From positions 1 to 10,489 of the forward strand of contig JAUVMD010000016.1 in NCBI GenBank assembly GCA_030600405.1: DNA of 10,489 bases, given 5' to 3'. The translations under genes and the position numbers were made by a program. Shown one piece after another: positions 1-5,678 of this stretch. Under the pieces are notes generated by a model. It saw only the letters and a list, made by a program, of their open reading frames with translations, did no database searches and was not told the DNA's origin. The first letter of the stretch is position 1; each line of letters begins with the position of its first letter. Source of the DNA: Nitrospirota bacterium. GTDB taxonomy: Bacteria > Nitrospinota > Nitrospinia > Nitrospinales > Nitrospinaceae.

Positions 1-732
1 CGTTAAGGGATGCCCCAGCGCCTGGGACAGGATTTCATTTTGTAACATCGAGTCCTTGGTTCCCTGGCGGAAGATTTTTCCGTCTTTGAGGTAGAGGACG
101 TGGGTGATGGCGGGGAGGATTTCCTCAATATGATGGGTGACGTAAATCATTTGGGTTTTCCGTGCCAGTGTCTGCAGGGTTTCGAGGAAGCGTTCGCGTG
201 TGGGGATATCGAGTCCGGCGCAGGGTTCGTCGAGCACCAGCAGGGTGGGGCGGTGGACCAGCGCCCGCGCCAGCAGAACCCGCCGGGCTTCACCGTAGGA
301 CATACTGCGGAACCGTTTTTGGTTCAAGTGTTTGATATCCAGAAGATGCATGCACTCTCCGGCCCGCTGTTTCTGTCGGGCGTTGACTTTCTGCCAGAGC
401 CCGATACTGGCGAAGAAACCGGATTCCACCACTTCCAGACCGGTCACATTCCGGTCGTAGTTTTCCTGATATTCGGCGGAAACGTAGCCGACTTGTTCGC
501 GGATGTCCGCCAGTCCGTTCCAGGTCCGGCTGTTGAACCAGTGCACCGTACCGCCATCGATGGGGAGCAGTTCGCCGAATATCAGTTTCAACAGTGTGGT
601 TTTGCCGGAGCCGTTGTTGCCGACCAGCGCCCAGTGTTCGCCGGGGCGGATGGTCCAGTCGATGGCCTTCAGGACGGGGGTGTCTTTCAAATAAATGGTG
701 GCGTTTTTGATTTGGACCAGAAAAGCGCTCAT
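1..732 (-). CDS. ModF-like stand-alone ABC ATPase, 3' end cut by window edge
   Basis: The reverse strand is open from an ATG at 732 to the window edge, giving 244 residues with no stop, so the C-terminus is missing. It is a nucleotide-binding domain of an ABC protein with no membrane segment. Walker A is GNNGSGKTT at residues 38-46, the signature is MSYGEAR (about 144-150), Walker B is LLVLDEP (164-170), the D-loop is AGLD (172-175) and the switch histidine is H200 in YVTHH. The SYGEAR form of the signature and the opening VLKAIDWTIRPGE resemble the ModF/YlmA group rather than a classical importer. Where most ABC ATPases have a Q-loop glutamine, this one reads GYVSAEYQ, so the exact equivalent is unclear. 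A good ribosome site (AGGA, 7 nt before the ATG) lies in the 22-nt gap after the upstream phosphatase gene, so the two are probably co-transcribed. The substrate and any partner permease are unknown. Confidence 0.9.
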   Translation of the reverse strand, partial: MSAFLVQIKNATIYLKDTPVLKAIDWTIRPGEHWALVGNNGSGKTTLLKLIFGELLPIDGGTVHWFNSRTWNGLADIREQVGYVSAEYQENYDRNVTGLEVVESGFFASIGLWQKVNARQKQRAGECMHLLDIKHLNQKRFRSMSYGEARRVLLARALVHRPTLLVLDEPCAGLDIPTRERFLETLQTLARKTQMIYVTHHIEEILPAITHVLYLKDGKIFRQGTKDSMLQNEILSQALGHPLT

Positions 733-754
733 GGCTTTATCCTGTGACGATGGA

Positions 755-1420
755 TCAGGTGATGTGCTGCCAGGTGCCGTTCAGCAGTTCGATCATCACC
801 TGATCTTCATAAAACTGAATGATGTTGACGGCGGCGAAGTGCTGGCTGATGCGGAACAGGTTGGCGATGGGAAATCCGAGCAGGTGGGCCAGGATGGTCC
901 GGTTAACCCCCCCGTGGCACACGAAGGCGATGGTGTCGCTCGGGTGGCTGGCGGTAATTTCCATAAATTTCGGGATAACCCGATCGTGCAGTTCCTGGAA
1001 GGTTTCCCCGCCATCGGCGCGAAATAACTCGGTTTGCTTGAGGCGTTTGTTCATCTCGCCGGGGAATTTTTCACTGAGTTCGGTCAGGCTTTTTCCCTCC
1101 CATTCGCCGAAAAACAATTCACGCAGTTCGGGACAGGCTACGGGCTCCAATGCGTGATGCTCGGCGATCAGGCGGGCTCCTTCATAAGTCCGTTGGAGAT
1201 CGCTGGAGTAGACGGCGCGGATGGGTTGGTCTTGAAGCGCTTGGGCCAATTGACGTGATTGTTCCAGGCCGGTATCCGACAGGGCGACGTCGAAGTGGCC
1301 GTTCATGCGGATTTGGTGTGCATTGGCGGTTTCGCCGTGGCGGAACAGGTAGACGCGGCAACCGGGCTCCCCCTTGAAAGCGCGGGAACGGGTATCAGAA
1401 GGTATGGTGGTGGAAGACAC
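755..1420 (-). CDS. Histidine phosphatase family protein (phosphoglycerate mutase-like)
   Basis: This 221-residue cytosolic protein belongs to the histidine phosphatase (branch 1) superfamily, whose members transfer a phosphoryl group to a catalytic histidine. The catalytic RHGET motif is at residues 27-31 (nucleophile H28). The typical GHFDVALSDTGLEQ segment follows at 41-54, then the arginine of LQRT (R77), the acidic RELFFGEWEG segment (100-109, candidate general acid E101) and the second histidine in VCHGG (H169). The layout resembles alpha-ribazole phosphatase (CobC) and small-metabolite phosphatases more than a true glycolytic mutase, but no substrate can be assigned and no cobalamin genes are near. 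The start is GTG at 1418-1420 with a weak ribosome site. The roughly 20 residues before the conserved core leave the exact start uncertain. The gene begins just after a terminator hairpin (1441-1476), so it probably has its own promoter. The ModF-like ABC ATPase follows 22 nt downstream. Confidence 0.9.
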   Translation of the reverse strand: MSSTTIPSDTRSRAFKGEPGCRVYLFRHGETANAHQIRMNGHFDVALSDTGLEQSRQLAQALQDQPIRAVYSSDLQRTYEGARLIAEHHALEPVACPELRELFFGEWEGKSLTELSEKFPGEMNKRLKQTELFRADGGETFQELHDRVIPKFMEITASHPSDTIAFVCHGGVNRTILAHLLGFPIANLFRISQHFAAVNIIQFYEDQVMIELLNGTWQHIT

Positions 1421-1440
1421 GAGGCTCTATAAAAGGCATT

Positions 1441-1476
1441 AAAAAAAATGGCAAGCCATTGACCTGCCATCTTTTT
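1441..1476 (-). terminator. Intrinsic terminator of the small membrane-protein pair
   Basis: Read on the minus strand, ATGGCA (1470-1465) pairs with TGCCAT (1453-1448) across an 11-nt loop, and eight T residues (1448-1441) overlap and follow the stem. A G-U pair and an AAAAA/TTTTT extension can lengthen the stem to 12 bp. It lies about 57 nt after the stop codon of the 51-aa gene and just before the phosphatase start. On the plus strand the same hairpin is followed by CTTTTT, so it could work in both directions. Confidence 0.7.
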
Positions 1477-1532
1477 GAATATGGTAAGAAACGATCAAAC
1501 TCGGTTAATGGCCCGTGGCTCAACTGGCTCCG

Positions 1533-1688
1533 CTAGGCCCACAGGTAGAAGAAGTTCAATCCCTGAACCTTCATGAGAGCCCAGTCAATCAGGAAATAAT
1601 AACCGAACATGATAATCGACGCGATGATGAAATGGGTAATGGATTTCGCGGTTATAAATGGTCTAGTTTCATCTTGAATTTCAGACAT
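1533..1688 (-). CDS. Small single-helix membrane protein (51 aa), unknown function
   Basis: This 51-residue protein begins MSEIQDETRPFITAKS and ends FFYLWA. A polar, cytoplasm-like N-terminus of about 17 residues is followed by one hydrophobic helix (about residues 18-37, IIASIIMFGYYFLI core) and a short aromatic tail. A purine-rich AGAGGGGAG stretch lies about 11 nt before the ATG, slightly far but usable. The gene follows the 34-aa gene on the same strand after a 51-nt gap and is followed by the terminator at 1441-1476, so the two form a minimal operon. I do not recognise the family. Size and topology fit a small accessory subunit of a membrane complex such as a terminal oxidase, and nearby respiratory genes agree, but this is inference. 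The coding claim rests on the hydrophobic pattern, the ribosome site and the terminator placement. Confidence 0.62.
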   Translation of the reverse strand: MSEIQDETRPFITAKSITHFIIASIIMFGYYFLIDWALMKVQGLNFFYLWA

Positions 1689-1739
1689 GAAATTTCTATC
1701 TCCCCTCTCTAGGTTGAAAATTTTAAAACGGGTCCTGGG

Positions 1740-1844
1740 TTACCGCCAAACCGATGCGAACCAGTAGAAAAACCAAAGACAGAAGACTACGGTCGCAACA
1801 TAAATCCAAGGCCCGGCCTTTTCTTTTACTTTTTGTAAATCCAT
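1740..1844 (-). CDS. Very small single-helix membrane protein (34 aa), unknown function
   Basis: The protein has 34 residues: a basic, amphipathic start (MDLQKVKEKAGPW), one strongly hydrophobic aromatic-rich helix (about residues 13-31, including FCLWFFYWFA) and a C-terminal arginine. AAGGAAA lies about 7 nt before the ATG as a ribosome site. It is the first gene of a pair with the 51-aa membrane protein (51 nt downstream) and faces the divergent 35-aa gene across a 110-nt regulatory region. I recognise no family. Minimal one-helix proteins of this size occur as subunits of cytochrome oxidases (for example CydX or CcoQ/CcoM types), but no specific similarity is visible. It is too short for most gene finders to call. 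Confidence 0.58.
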   Translation of the reverse strand: MDLQKVKEKAGPWIYVATVVFCLWFFYWFASVWR

Positions 1845-1954
1845 TCGGGTTTTCCTTTTCTAATTGTTTGAGTGAGTAAAATGTTTTACCCTTGACAGTA
1901 TAAATAACGGGATGTTAACTTAACGCTCCCGCTCGTTAATTCACCGAGGACCCA
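1845..1954. promoter_or_regulatory. Divergent promoter/operator region between the small membrane-protein genes
   Basis: On the plus strand a consensus -35 box TTGACA lies at 1892-1897. The best -10 is weak: TTAACT at 1915-1920 or TAACTT at 1916-1921. On the minus strand TATACT (1902-1897) could serve as a -10 without a clear -35. Two inverted repeats frame this: GTAAAA-TG-TTTTAC at 1876-1889, just upstream of the TTGACA, and TTAACG-8 nt-CGTTAA at 1920-1939, over the expected start-site region of the 35-aa gene. A GTTAAC palindrome lies at 1914-1919. The arrangement suggests a shared regulator for both directions, but no regulator can be named. Confidence 0.45.
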
Positions 1955-2062
1955 ATGGCCAGTAAAGACGGAAAAATTTTTGATACAATTGTTTTGATCG
2001 GTTTGGGGGTCAATGTGTTGACCGCCGCCTACCTGCTACTGATGTACTTTGAAGTCATTTAA
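1955..2062 (+). CDS. Very small single-helix membrane protein (35 aa), unknown function
   Basis: The 35-residue product starts MASKDGKIFDT, has one hydrophobic helix (about residues 11-31, IVLIGLGVNVLTAAYLLLMY) and ends FEVI. Support for coding is unusually good for this size: a GAGGA ribosome site ends 4 nt before the ATG, a TTGACA box lies 57 nt upstream of it, and the hydrophobic pattern is clean. It is divergent from the 34/51-aa membrane-protein pair and convergent with the DUF420 gene. I do not recognise the family. It may be a small subunit or stabiliser of the same membrane complex as its divergent neighbours (inference only). Confidence 0.6.
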   Translation: MASKDGKIFDTIVLIGLGVNVLTAAYLLLMYFEVI

Positions 2063-2070
2063 GCTGGCAC

Positions 2071-2098
2071 AATCTACCATATTGTCTTTTTAAGTCAA
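2071..2098 (-). promoter_or_regulatory. Candidate leftward promoter antisense to the 35-aa gene
   Basis: On the minus strand TTGACT (2098-2093) is separated by 16 nt from TAGATT (2076-2071). Both are reasonable sigma-70-type boxes. Transcription would run antisense through the 35-aa gene and into the 34-aa/51-aa pair, giving a leader of about 220 nt. It could instead drive an antisense RNA or be a chance match in AT-rich DNA. Confidence 0.3.
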
Positions 2099-2123
2099 GG
2101 GTAAAAACCCCTCAATTTTCCCG

Positions 2124-2164
2124 AAAAATCCCTGAAACTCCCTAAGTTATAAGCCTTTTTCAGG
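2124..2164 (-). terminator. Intrinsic terminator after the DUF420 gene
   Basis: On the minus strand CCTGAAA (2164-2158) pairs with TTTCAGG (2137-2131) across a 20-nt loop, followed two bases later by TTTTT (2128-2124). It starts 9 nt after the stop codon of the DUF420 gene, where an operon terminator is expected. The loop is longer than usual, so strength is uncertain. Confidence 0.55.
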
Positions 2165-2172
2165 TTGCCGGG

Positions 2173-2892
2173 TTACCCCGTAGCGGCCTTAAGTGGGTAA
2201 ATGACGTACAGCATCAGATAGGTCGCCGTACTGGTGCACAGAATCAAGGCGAACAGGACCATGGTCCCGCGGCCCACTATGCGGTGGCGCTGGGCGCCGT
2301 CCGGGAGCCATTTTTCAATCAGTTTTTCCAGTCCGACAACCCCCGCGATGGTCATAATTATAAGAAAATATGCGAGTTGTGCCTGCCAGGATTTTCCCGC
2401 CAGCAGGCAGAGAACCTCCACCACCACCCACACTCCCAGAATCCACAGCCAGATCCGTGTGAATTTTTTGGGATCGGCCTTCAGCTCCCCGGGCTTGAGT
2501 ACATAATCGCCGTTGACCTTGTCGCAGGCCCGGAATCCTTCCAAGATCATGTAGGGGACCATGATCAGGCCGAGGGTGACGAGGGTGAGATGAGTATAAA
2601 GAACCGGCAGGAAAACGGAGGTGTAAACTTCAGGCGGCCCCCCGAAGCCCTCTTTGCCTTCCAGCGCGAGCACTCCCAGCGACCGAGCGTAGTAGTACGC
2701 CACGAAATAGACCACCATGGAGACTGCGGAGACAAAAATAAGCTTGTGATGACGGGTGCCCTGTCCTTTTTTGGCCATCCACCAAGCAACGAGGAAGAGG
2801 ACGGTGAAGACCACCGCGAGAAGATAGCTCAGGTCCGCCCCCAGGGTTCCGGACTGGACCATAAACCCCGGCTTTTTTAAAAATTCCTGCAT
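2173..2892 (-). CDS. DUF420 (YozB/CtaM-like) membrane protein with an inserted central segment
   Basis: This 239-residue integral membrane protein has about six hydrophobic segments (roughly 21-40, 51-68, 95-118, 147-166, 172-190 and 209-232). DUF420 features are the TRHHKLIF segment (46-53), VYTSVFLPVLYTHLTL with H101, and a C-terminal QRHRIVGR followed by a helix ending YLMLYVIYP. DUF420 proteins such as Bacillus YozB and Staphylococcus CtaM are known to support assembly of heme-copper oxidases. They are usually shorter, about four helices. Here about 70 residues (about 120-195), with one or two extra helices, sit between the conserved halves. The start is ATG at 2892, since an in-frame TGA lies just upstream, but there is no clear ribosome site. 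Met11 is an alternative start, or translation is coupled to the 59-aa gene ending 32 nt before. It is the last gene of its operon. Function in oxidase biogenesis is inferred from the family. Confidence 0.8.
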   Translation of the reverse strand: MQEFLKKPGFMVQSGTLGADLSYLLAVVFTVLFLVAWWMAKKGQGTRHHKLIFVSAVSMVVYFVAYYYARSLGVLALEGKEGFGGPPEVYTSVFLPVLYTHLTLVTLGLIMVPYMILEGFRACDKVNGDYVLKPGELKADPKKFTRIWLWILGVWVVVEVLCLLAGKSWQAQLAYFLIIMTIAGVVGLEKLIEKWLPDGAQRHRIVGRGTMVLFALILCTSTATYLMLYVIYPLKAATG

Positions 2893-2924
2893 GATGGGTC
2901 AACTCGGTTGGAAGGAGAGTGACA

Positions 2925-3104
2925 TCAGGTTTGGCTTTTGCCCAGAATCAAGGTGCCGCCGTAAAAGAAGGTGACGCCGGCCACGGAACCCCAGAGCAAG
3001 GGTTCCATTCCCATTTGGGTGAAAAACATCAGTACCACGTAGGTCAACGCTCCCAGACCTATGATTTGCATGGCTCTTCCCAGAAAATATTTGAACGGAT
3101 TCAT
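2925..3104 (-). CDS. Small two-helix membrane protein (59 aa), unknown function
   Basis: The protein has 59 residues, beginning MNPFKYFLGRAMQIIG and ending LILGKSQT. Two hydrophobic segments (about 14-30 and 36-54) are joined by a short FTQMGMEP turn, with basic residues at both ends (K5, R10, K56), suggesting a hairpin with both ends in the cytoplasm. It sits 16 nt after the 191-aa gene and 32 nt before the DUF420 gene on the same strand, so it is almost certainly in their operon. No good ribosome site precedes the ATG, and coupling to the upstream stop is likely. I do not recognise the family. The position beside a DUF420 gene suggests a role in membrane protein or oxidase assembly, but that is inference. 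Confidence 0.65.
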   Translation of the reverse strand: MNPFKYFLGRAMQIIGLGALTYVVLMFFTQMGMEPLLWGSVAGVTFFYGGTLILGKSQT

Positions 3105-3120
3105 AGTTTAGCCAATGGGT

Positions 3121-3696
3121 TTATTTGCCCCGGACTTTCTTGTTGGCTTCAATCAGGATTGTAATATGGTGCCGACAGAACTCCTGAATCTTCTCCCTCA
3201 CCATGAGCAGGGCGATTTTACCGGGGGTGGTGAATCCGCCGGGGATGTCAGGCAAGGCTTCTTTAGCAGAACCCTCTTCAAGGTCTTTGCACCGCTTCAA
3301 AATTTCCTTATCGTTATAAAGGTCTTCCAGCGGATAGCTGTAATGGAGTTTGACGTATTCCCTTTCCTTCTCCGTTTCCTTTTTGGCATCCCAAATGATA
3401 TTTTCCCTTTCAATCGAAGTCGGTTTTTTCTTTTGAGCGTTGATGATTTTTTTGATTGCCTTATAGTAGGTTTGCATTTCCTTTTCGGAGGTGAGCTCGT
3501 CTTGAGGAATTTTGGAGCTGATTTCAAATTCCAGGCTGTTGTCGTGCAACACCGGCCGGCTGATTTCGTATGTGATGTCGTTTTGGTTGAACCGCCGCCC
3601 CTTTTTGGGTTTGTATTTGCTTTGTAGTTCTTCGATCAATTGACTCAAACCCTCGCCTGCGTATTGATTAAACAAAAGTCCTTTTAAACTCGCCAT
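3121..3696 (-). CDS. Hypothetical soluble protein (191 aa), unknown family
   Basis: This 191-residue protein has no signal peptide or membrane helix and is rich in Lys and Glu, so it is probably cytosolic. AGGAG, 8 nt before the ATG, is a textbook ribosome site and fixes the start. Visible features are an N-terminal helix-like region (MASLKGLLFNQYAGEGLSQL), a mid-region rich in KK and EK runs (about 80-115) that looks helical, a KLHYSYPLEDLYNDKE segment, a conserved-looking PDIPGGFTTPGK loop (about 149-160) and a His-Cys cluster FCRHH (about 173-177) near the basic C-terminus. I do not recognise the family and assign no function. It heads the 59-aa/DUF420 group, 16 nt before the 59-aa gene, and lies 209 nt downstream of the HmuY-like gene on the same strand. 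It may be a cytosolic partner of those membrane proteins. Confidence 0.82.
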   Translation of the reverse strand: MASLKGLLFNQYAGEGLSQLIEELQSKYKPKKGRRFNQNDITYEISRPVLHDNSLEFEISSKIPQDELTSEKEMQTYYKAIKKIINAQKKKPTSIERENIIWDAKKETEKEREYVKLHYSYPLEDLYNDKEILKRCKDLEEGSAKEALPDIPGGFTTPGKIALLMVREKIQEFCRHHITILIEANKKVRGK

Positions 3697-3748
3697 AAAA
3701 ATTGCTCCTGTATTTGCTTTCGGTTGTGCTGAAAATGAATGTTGAAAA

Positions 3749-3770
3749 AGTGGTCCGAAGGGGACTCACT
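3749..3770. promoter_or_regulatory. Small hairpin in the 209-nt gap before the 191-aa gene
   Basis: AGTGGTCC (3749-3756) pairs with GGAC-T-CACT (3762-3770) around a 5-nt loop, with one bulged T. The hairpin lies 53 nt upstream of the 191-aa gene in the 3697-3905 gap. That gap otherwise shows no convincing gene and no clear sigma-70 promoter. It might be a 5' leader structure or an attenuator between the HmuY-like gene and the downstream operon. No T tract follows it on either strand. Confidence 0.25.
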
Positions 3771-3905
3771 CCAGATAGCCTGTCCGTTAAAGAGTTAAAA
3801 TTTACCATACCCGCATTGCAGGTTCATCTTTTGTTTTCAGGTGGTGCCGGGTGGGCCAAGAGGATGGCCATCGCACGGGTCCGGAATGGAATGCAGGATG
3901 TTCTT

Positions 3906-4706
3906 CTAAGAATCTGAATTATCAGGGTTTGTATTGACGGTGGTGGACGTGAACGAGCCGCTGTTGTCCTTCAGAAAACTTTTGGTTCCTTCGTCTTGAT
4001 ACACATATTTCATCTGGATACACCCCGGTTGCTTGTCCGCGCAATAGAAACTCAGAAACTGAACCTTGGCGAACTTTCCGTCGGAAGTGCGCATAACATA
4101 GATATTCTTTCGGGCGGTCAGTTTATGGGTGATGTAATTGTATTTGTACCATTGCACCAGAACAGGGTTCTCCGTTGTAGTGCGTGTCGATTTATCCGCA
4201 ATAAAATCTTTTAGAGGAACGTTTTCGACTGCGTCGAAGGAAACCTCCCCCAGATTGATCAGGCCTGCCTTGCCAAACTTGTTGGTGGCGCCGCCGTTGG
4301 TGATAATCTTTCCCCGACGGAAGGCCAGATCCCATTCCAGCGAAGAGGCATCGTGGATTTTAACCTGCTCGCCCCGCGAAAAATCAAAATAAGTCCACTC
4401 TTCCTCGTTGGTGGCGTCGATCACGATACTTTGCGCCGGGAGCAGGTTGGGATTCACTGAGGCAATCGATTGGGCTCCGCCGAAATTCCGGGACGGTCCG
4501 CCTGTTTGCTTTTCTTTCATGCTGGGGGAATCCAGAAAACCGCCCATTTGGTATGCTTTTATAGGAAGCCAGTATATTCCAATCAGCAGAATCGTGATGC
4601 AGAGGTTCAGGATGAAAAGATTTTTCCACAACTTCCTTTTCTTCTGTTCCTCCGGACTCAGCTGGGGAGGGGAGTTTTTTGAACTGGAGTCAAAACTATC
4701 GTTCAT
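3906..4706 (-). CDS. Membrane-anchored HmuY-domain (putative heme-binding) protein
   Basis: This 266-residue protein has a polar, Ser/Pro/Lys-rich cytoplasmic start, one membrane helix (about 29-48, LFILNLCITILLIGIYWLPI) and a C-terminal extracytoplasmic domain. That domain shows HmuY-family features: WTYFDFSRGEQV (104-115), SLEWDLAFRRGKIITNGG (122-139), and KNIYVMRTSDGKFAKVQFLSFY (200-221). HmuY proteins bind heme outside the cell or in the periplasm through two histidines. Here only two histidines lie in the domain (H118 and H194), which could be ligands but do not obviously match the Porphyromonas pair. A cysteine pair (C222, C229) could form a disulfide. Unlike secreted or lipoprotein HmuY, it is anchored by an uncleaved-looking helix. 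No TonB-receptor partner (HmuR) is in the window. It starts 21 nt after the CsgG/LpoB-like gene and is probably co-transcribed with it. The ribosome site is weak (GAG, 4 nt before the ATG). Confidence 0.75.
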   Translation of the reverse strand: MNDSFDSSSKNSPPQLSPEEQKKRKLWKNLFILNLCITILLIGIYWLPIKAYQMGGFLDSPSMKEKQTGGPSRNFGGAQSIASVNPNLLPAQSIVIDATNEEEWTYFDFSRGEQVKIHDASSLEWDLAFRRGKIITNGGATNKFGKAGLINLGEVSFDAVENVPLKDFIADKSTRTTTENPVLVQWYKYNYITHKLTARKNIYVMRTSDGKFAKVQFLSFYCADKQPGCIQMKYVYQDEGTKSFLKDNSGSFTSTTVNTNPDNSDS

Positions 4707-4727
4707 GGGTCTCGTGACGTGAAAGGT

Positions 4728-5642
4728 TTACTTAGATTCTGCCATATCGCGAAAATCCTTCAAGACTTTTTTGATGGCCTCGCGGGAATAATTTTGTTTG
4801 TCCAACCACCGATTTTGGGCCGAAAAGATATTGGCCAGCGACACAGATTGGGACCCGACGAAGCGAGCCCCCCAAATGGCTTCCCCGGTTCGGGTGCTGA
4901 TCAGATAAACGCCGAACTCCACGGCCGCGCCTTCGCTGGTATCGGGTTGGCCCGCGCGGTTTCTGTACACATTCGTGTACCGGGTCACAGTGCCGATGAG
5001 GACCGCGTCAAACTTGTCCTTGGAATAAGGCAAATCGTAACCCGGTTTCGTATCGGGTGGCATCGAAGAAGGGACCGGGATTTCCCCGGAATCGGGCGCC
5101 TGGTCCGGTGTGGTCACCATTTTTAATTGAAATTCCTCCAGCATCCGGGTCGGGGAAATGACCGACAATTCCTTCACCCTCTCCAGTTCCGTCGAAACCT
5201 GGTTGGCGACCAGATTCCCGGCATTCTTATCTTCTCCCAATCCGCTGGTTTTATTTTCGAAATAGACCACCCCAATCCGCCTGGCCTGCTTGAAGGCCTG
5301 GGGATCAAACACTTTGCTTTGCACCTGGTCATCCGGATCGATCTGCAGGAGCTGGTAATAATATATAGGGAACCGGCCCTGTTTCGGAAATTTATTCAGA
5401 TATTCCGGGATGGGATGCGGCTCGTTGATTTCATCAGTCAGGTTCGGGTTGAAGCTACGGTATTCCTCTGGCGCAATTCTCTGCAAGGGGTGCTTGTTCA
5501 GCAACGGGTTCGGGTCTTCCTGAGGCAGTGGAAACGCGTCATCTGCGTTAATGGCCCAGGCCGGCCCGGCGGCAAATACAAGACCCACCGCGCTAATCAT
5601 GTATAATAAACCACTGATAAAAACGCGTTGTCCGGAAGTCAC
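4728..5642 (-). CDS. Exported protein with CsgG/LpoB-like (TolB-N-type) domain
   Basis: This 304-residue protein has a Sec signal peptide (hydrophobic core about 8-27, likely cleavage after AWA at 30) and no lipobox cysteine, so it is probably a soluble periplasmic protein. A proline-rich N-terminal region (35-100) includes an aromatic YYYQLLQ stretch. The folded domain (about 121-300) begins RRIGVVYFENKTSG and continues through LVANQVSTELERVKELSVISPTRMLEEF and FDAVLIGTVTRYTN to EFGVYLISTRTGEAIWGARF. This strand-helix order resembles the CsgG/LpoB/GNA1162 family of outer-membrane-associated proteins. The specific role is unknown. The start is GTG at 5640-5642, chosen because GAGGTG lies 5 nt upstream and the signal peptide begins here. 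It heads the string with the HmuY-like gene 21 nt downstream, which suggests an envelope role linked to heme or a surface structure. Confidence 0.72.
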   Translation of the reverse strand: MTSGQRVFISGLLYMISAVGLVFAAGPAWAINADDAFPLPQEDPNPLLNKHPLQRIAPEEYRSFNPNLTDEINEPHPIPEYLNKFPKQGRFPIYYYQLLQIDPDDQVQSKVFDPQAFKQARRIGVVYFENKTSGLGEDKNAGNLVANQVSTELERVKELSVISPTRMLEEFQLKMVTTPDQAPDSGEIPVPSSMPPDTKPGYDLPYSKDKFDAVLIGTVTRYTNVYRNRAGQPDTSEGAAVEFGVYLISTRTGEAIWGARFVGSQSVSLANIFSAQNRWLDKQNYSREAIKKVLKDFRDMAESK

Positions 5643-5678
5643 GGTGTCACCTCAAACCGGGTGATTTAATAGGCAATA

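Noticed and set aside
100..747. 215-codon plus-strand open frame at the left edge
   Set aside because: It is antisense to the ModF-like ABC ATPase, whose Walker A, signature and Walker B motifs are all present on the minus strand; the plus-strand product has no recognisable features.
1438..1532. Open frame continuing past the TAG stop of the 51-aa gene (possible readthrough or frame extension)
   Set aside because: The continuation runs through the terminator hairpin and poly-T and loses the hydrophobic pattern, so the TAG is taken as the true end.
2284..2880. 198-codon plus-strand open frame
   Set aside because: It lies entirely antisense to the DUF420 gene, whose membrane helices and conserved histidine motifs are clear; the antisense product is low-complexity and polar.
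3702..3917. 71-codon plus-strand open frame in the gap before the 191-aa gene
   Set aside because: It starts at TTG with no ribosome site, as does the internal ATG, and overlaps the 3' end of the HmuY-like gene. The product shows no clear helix or motif. A chance open frame is more likely.
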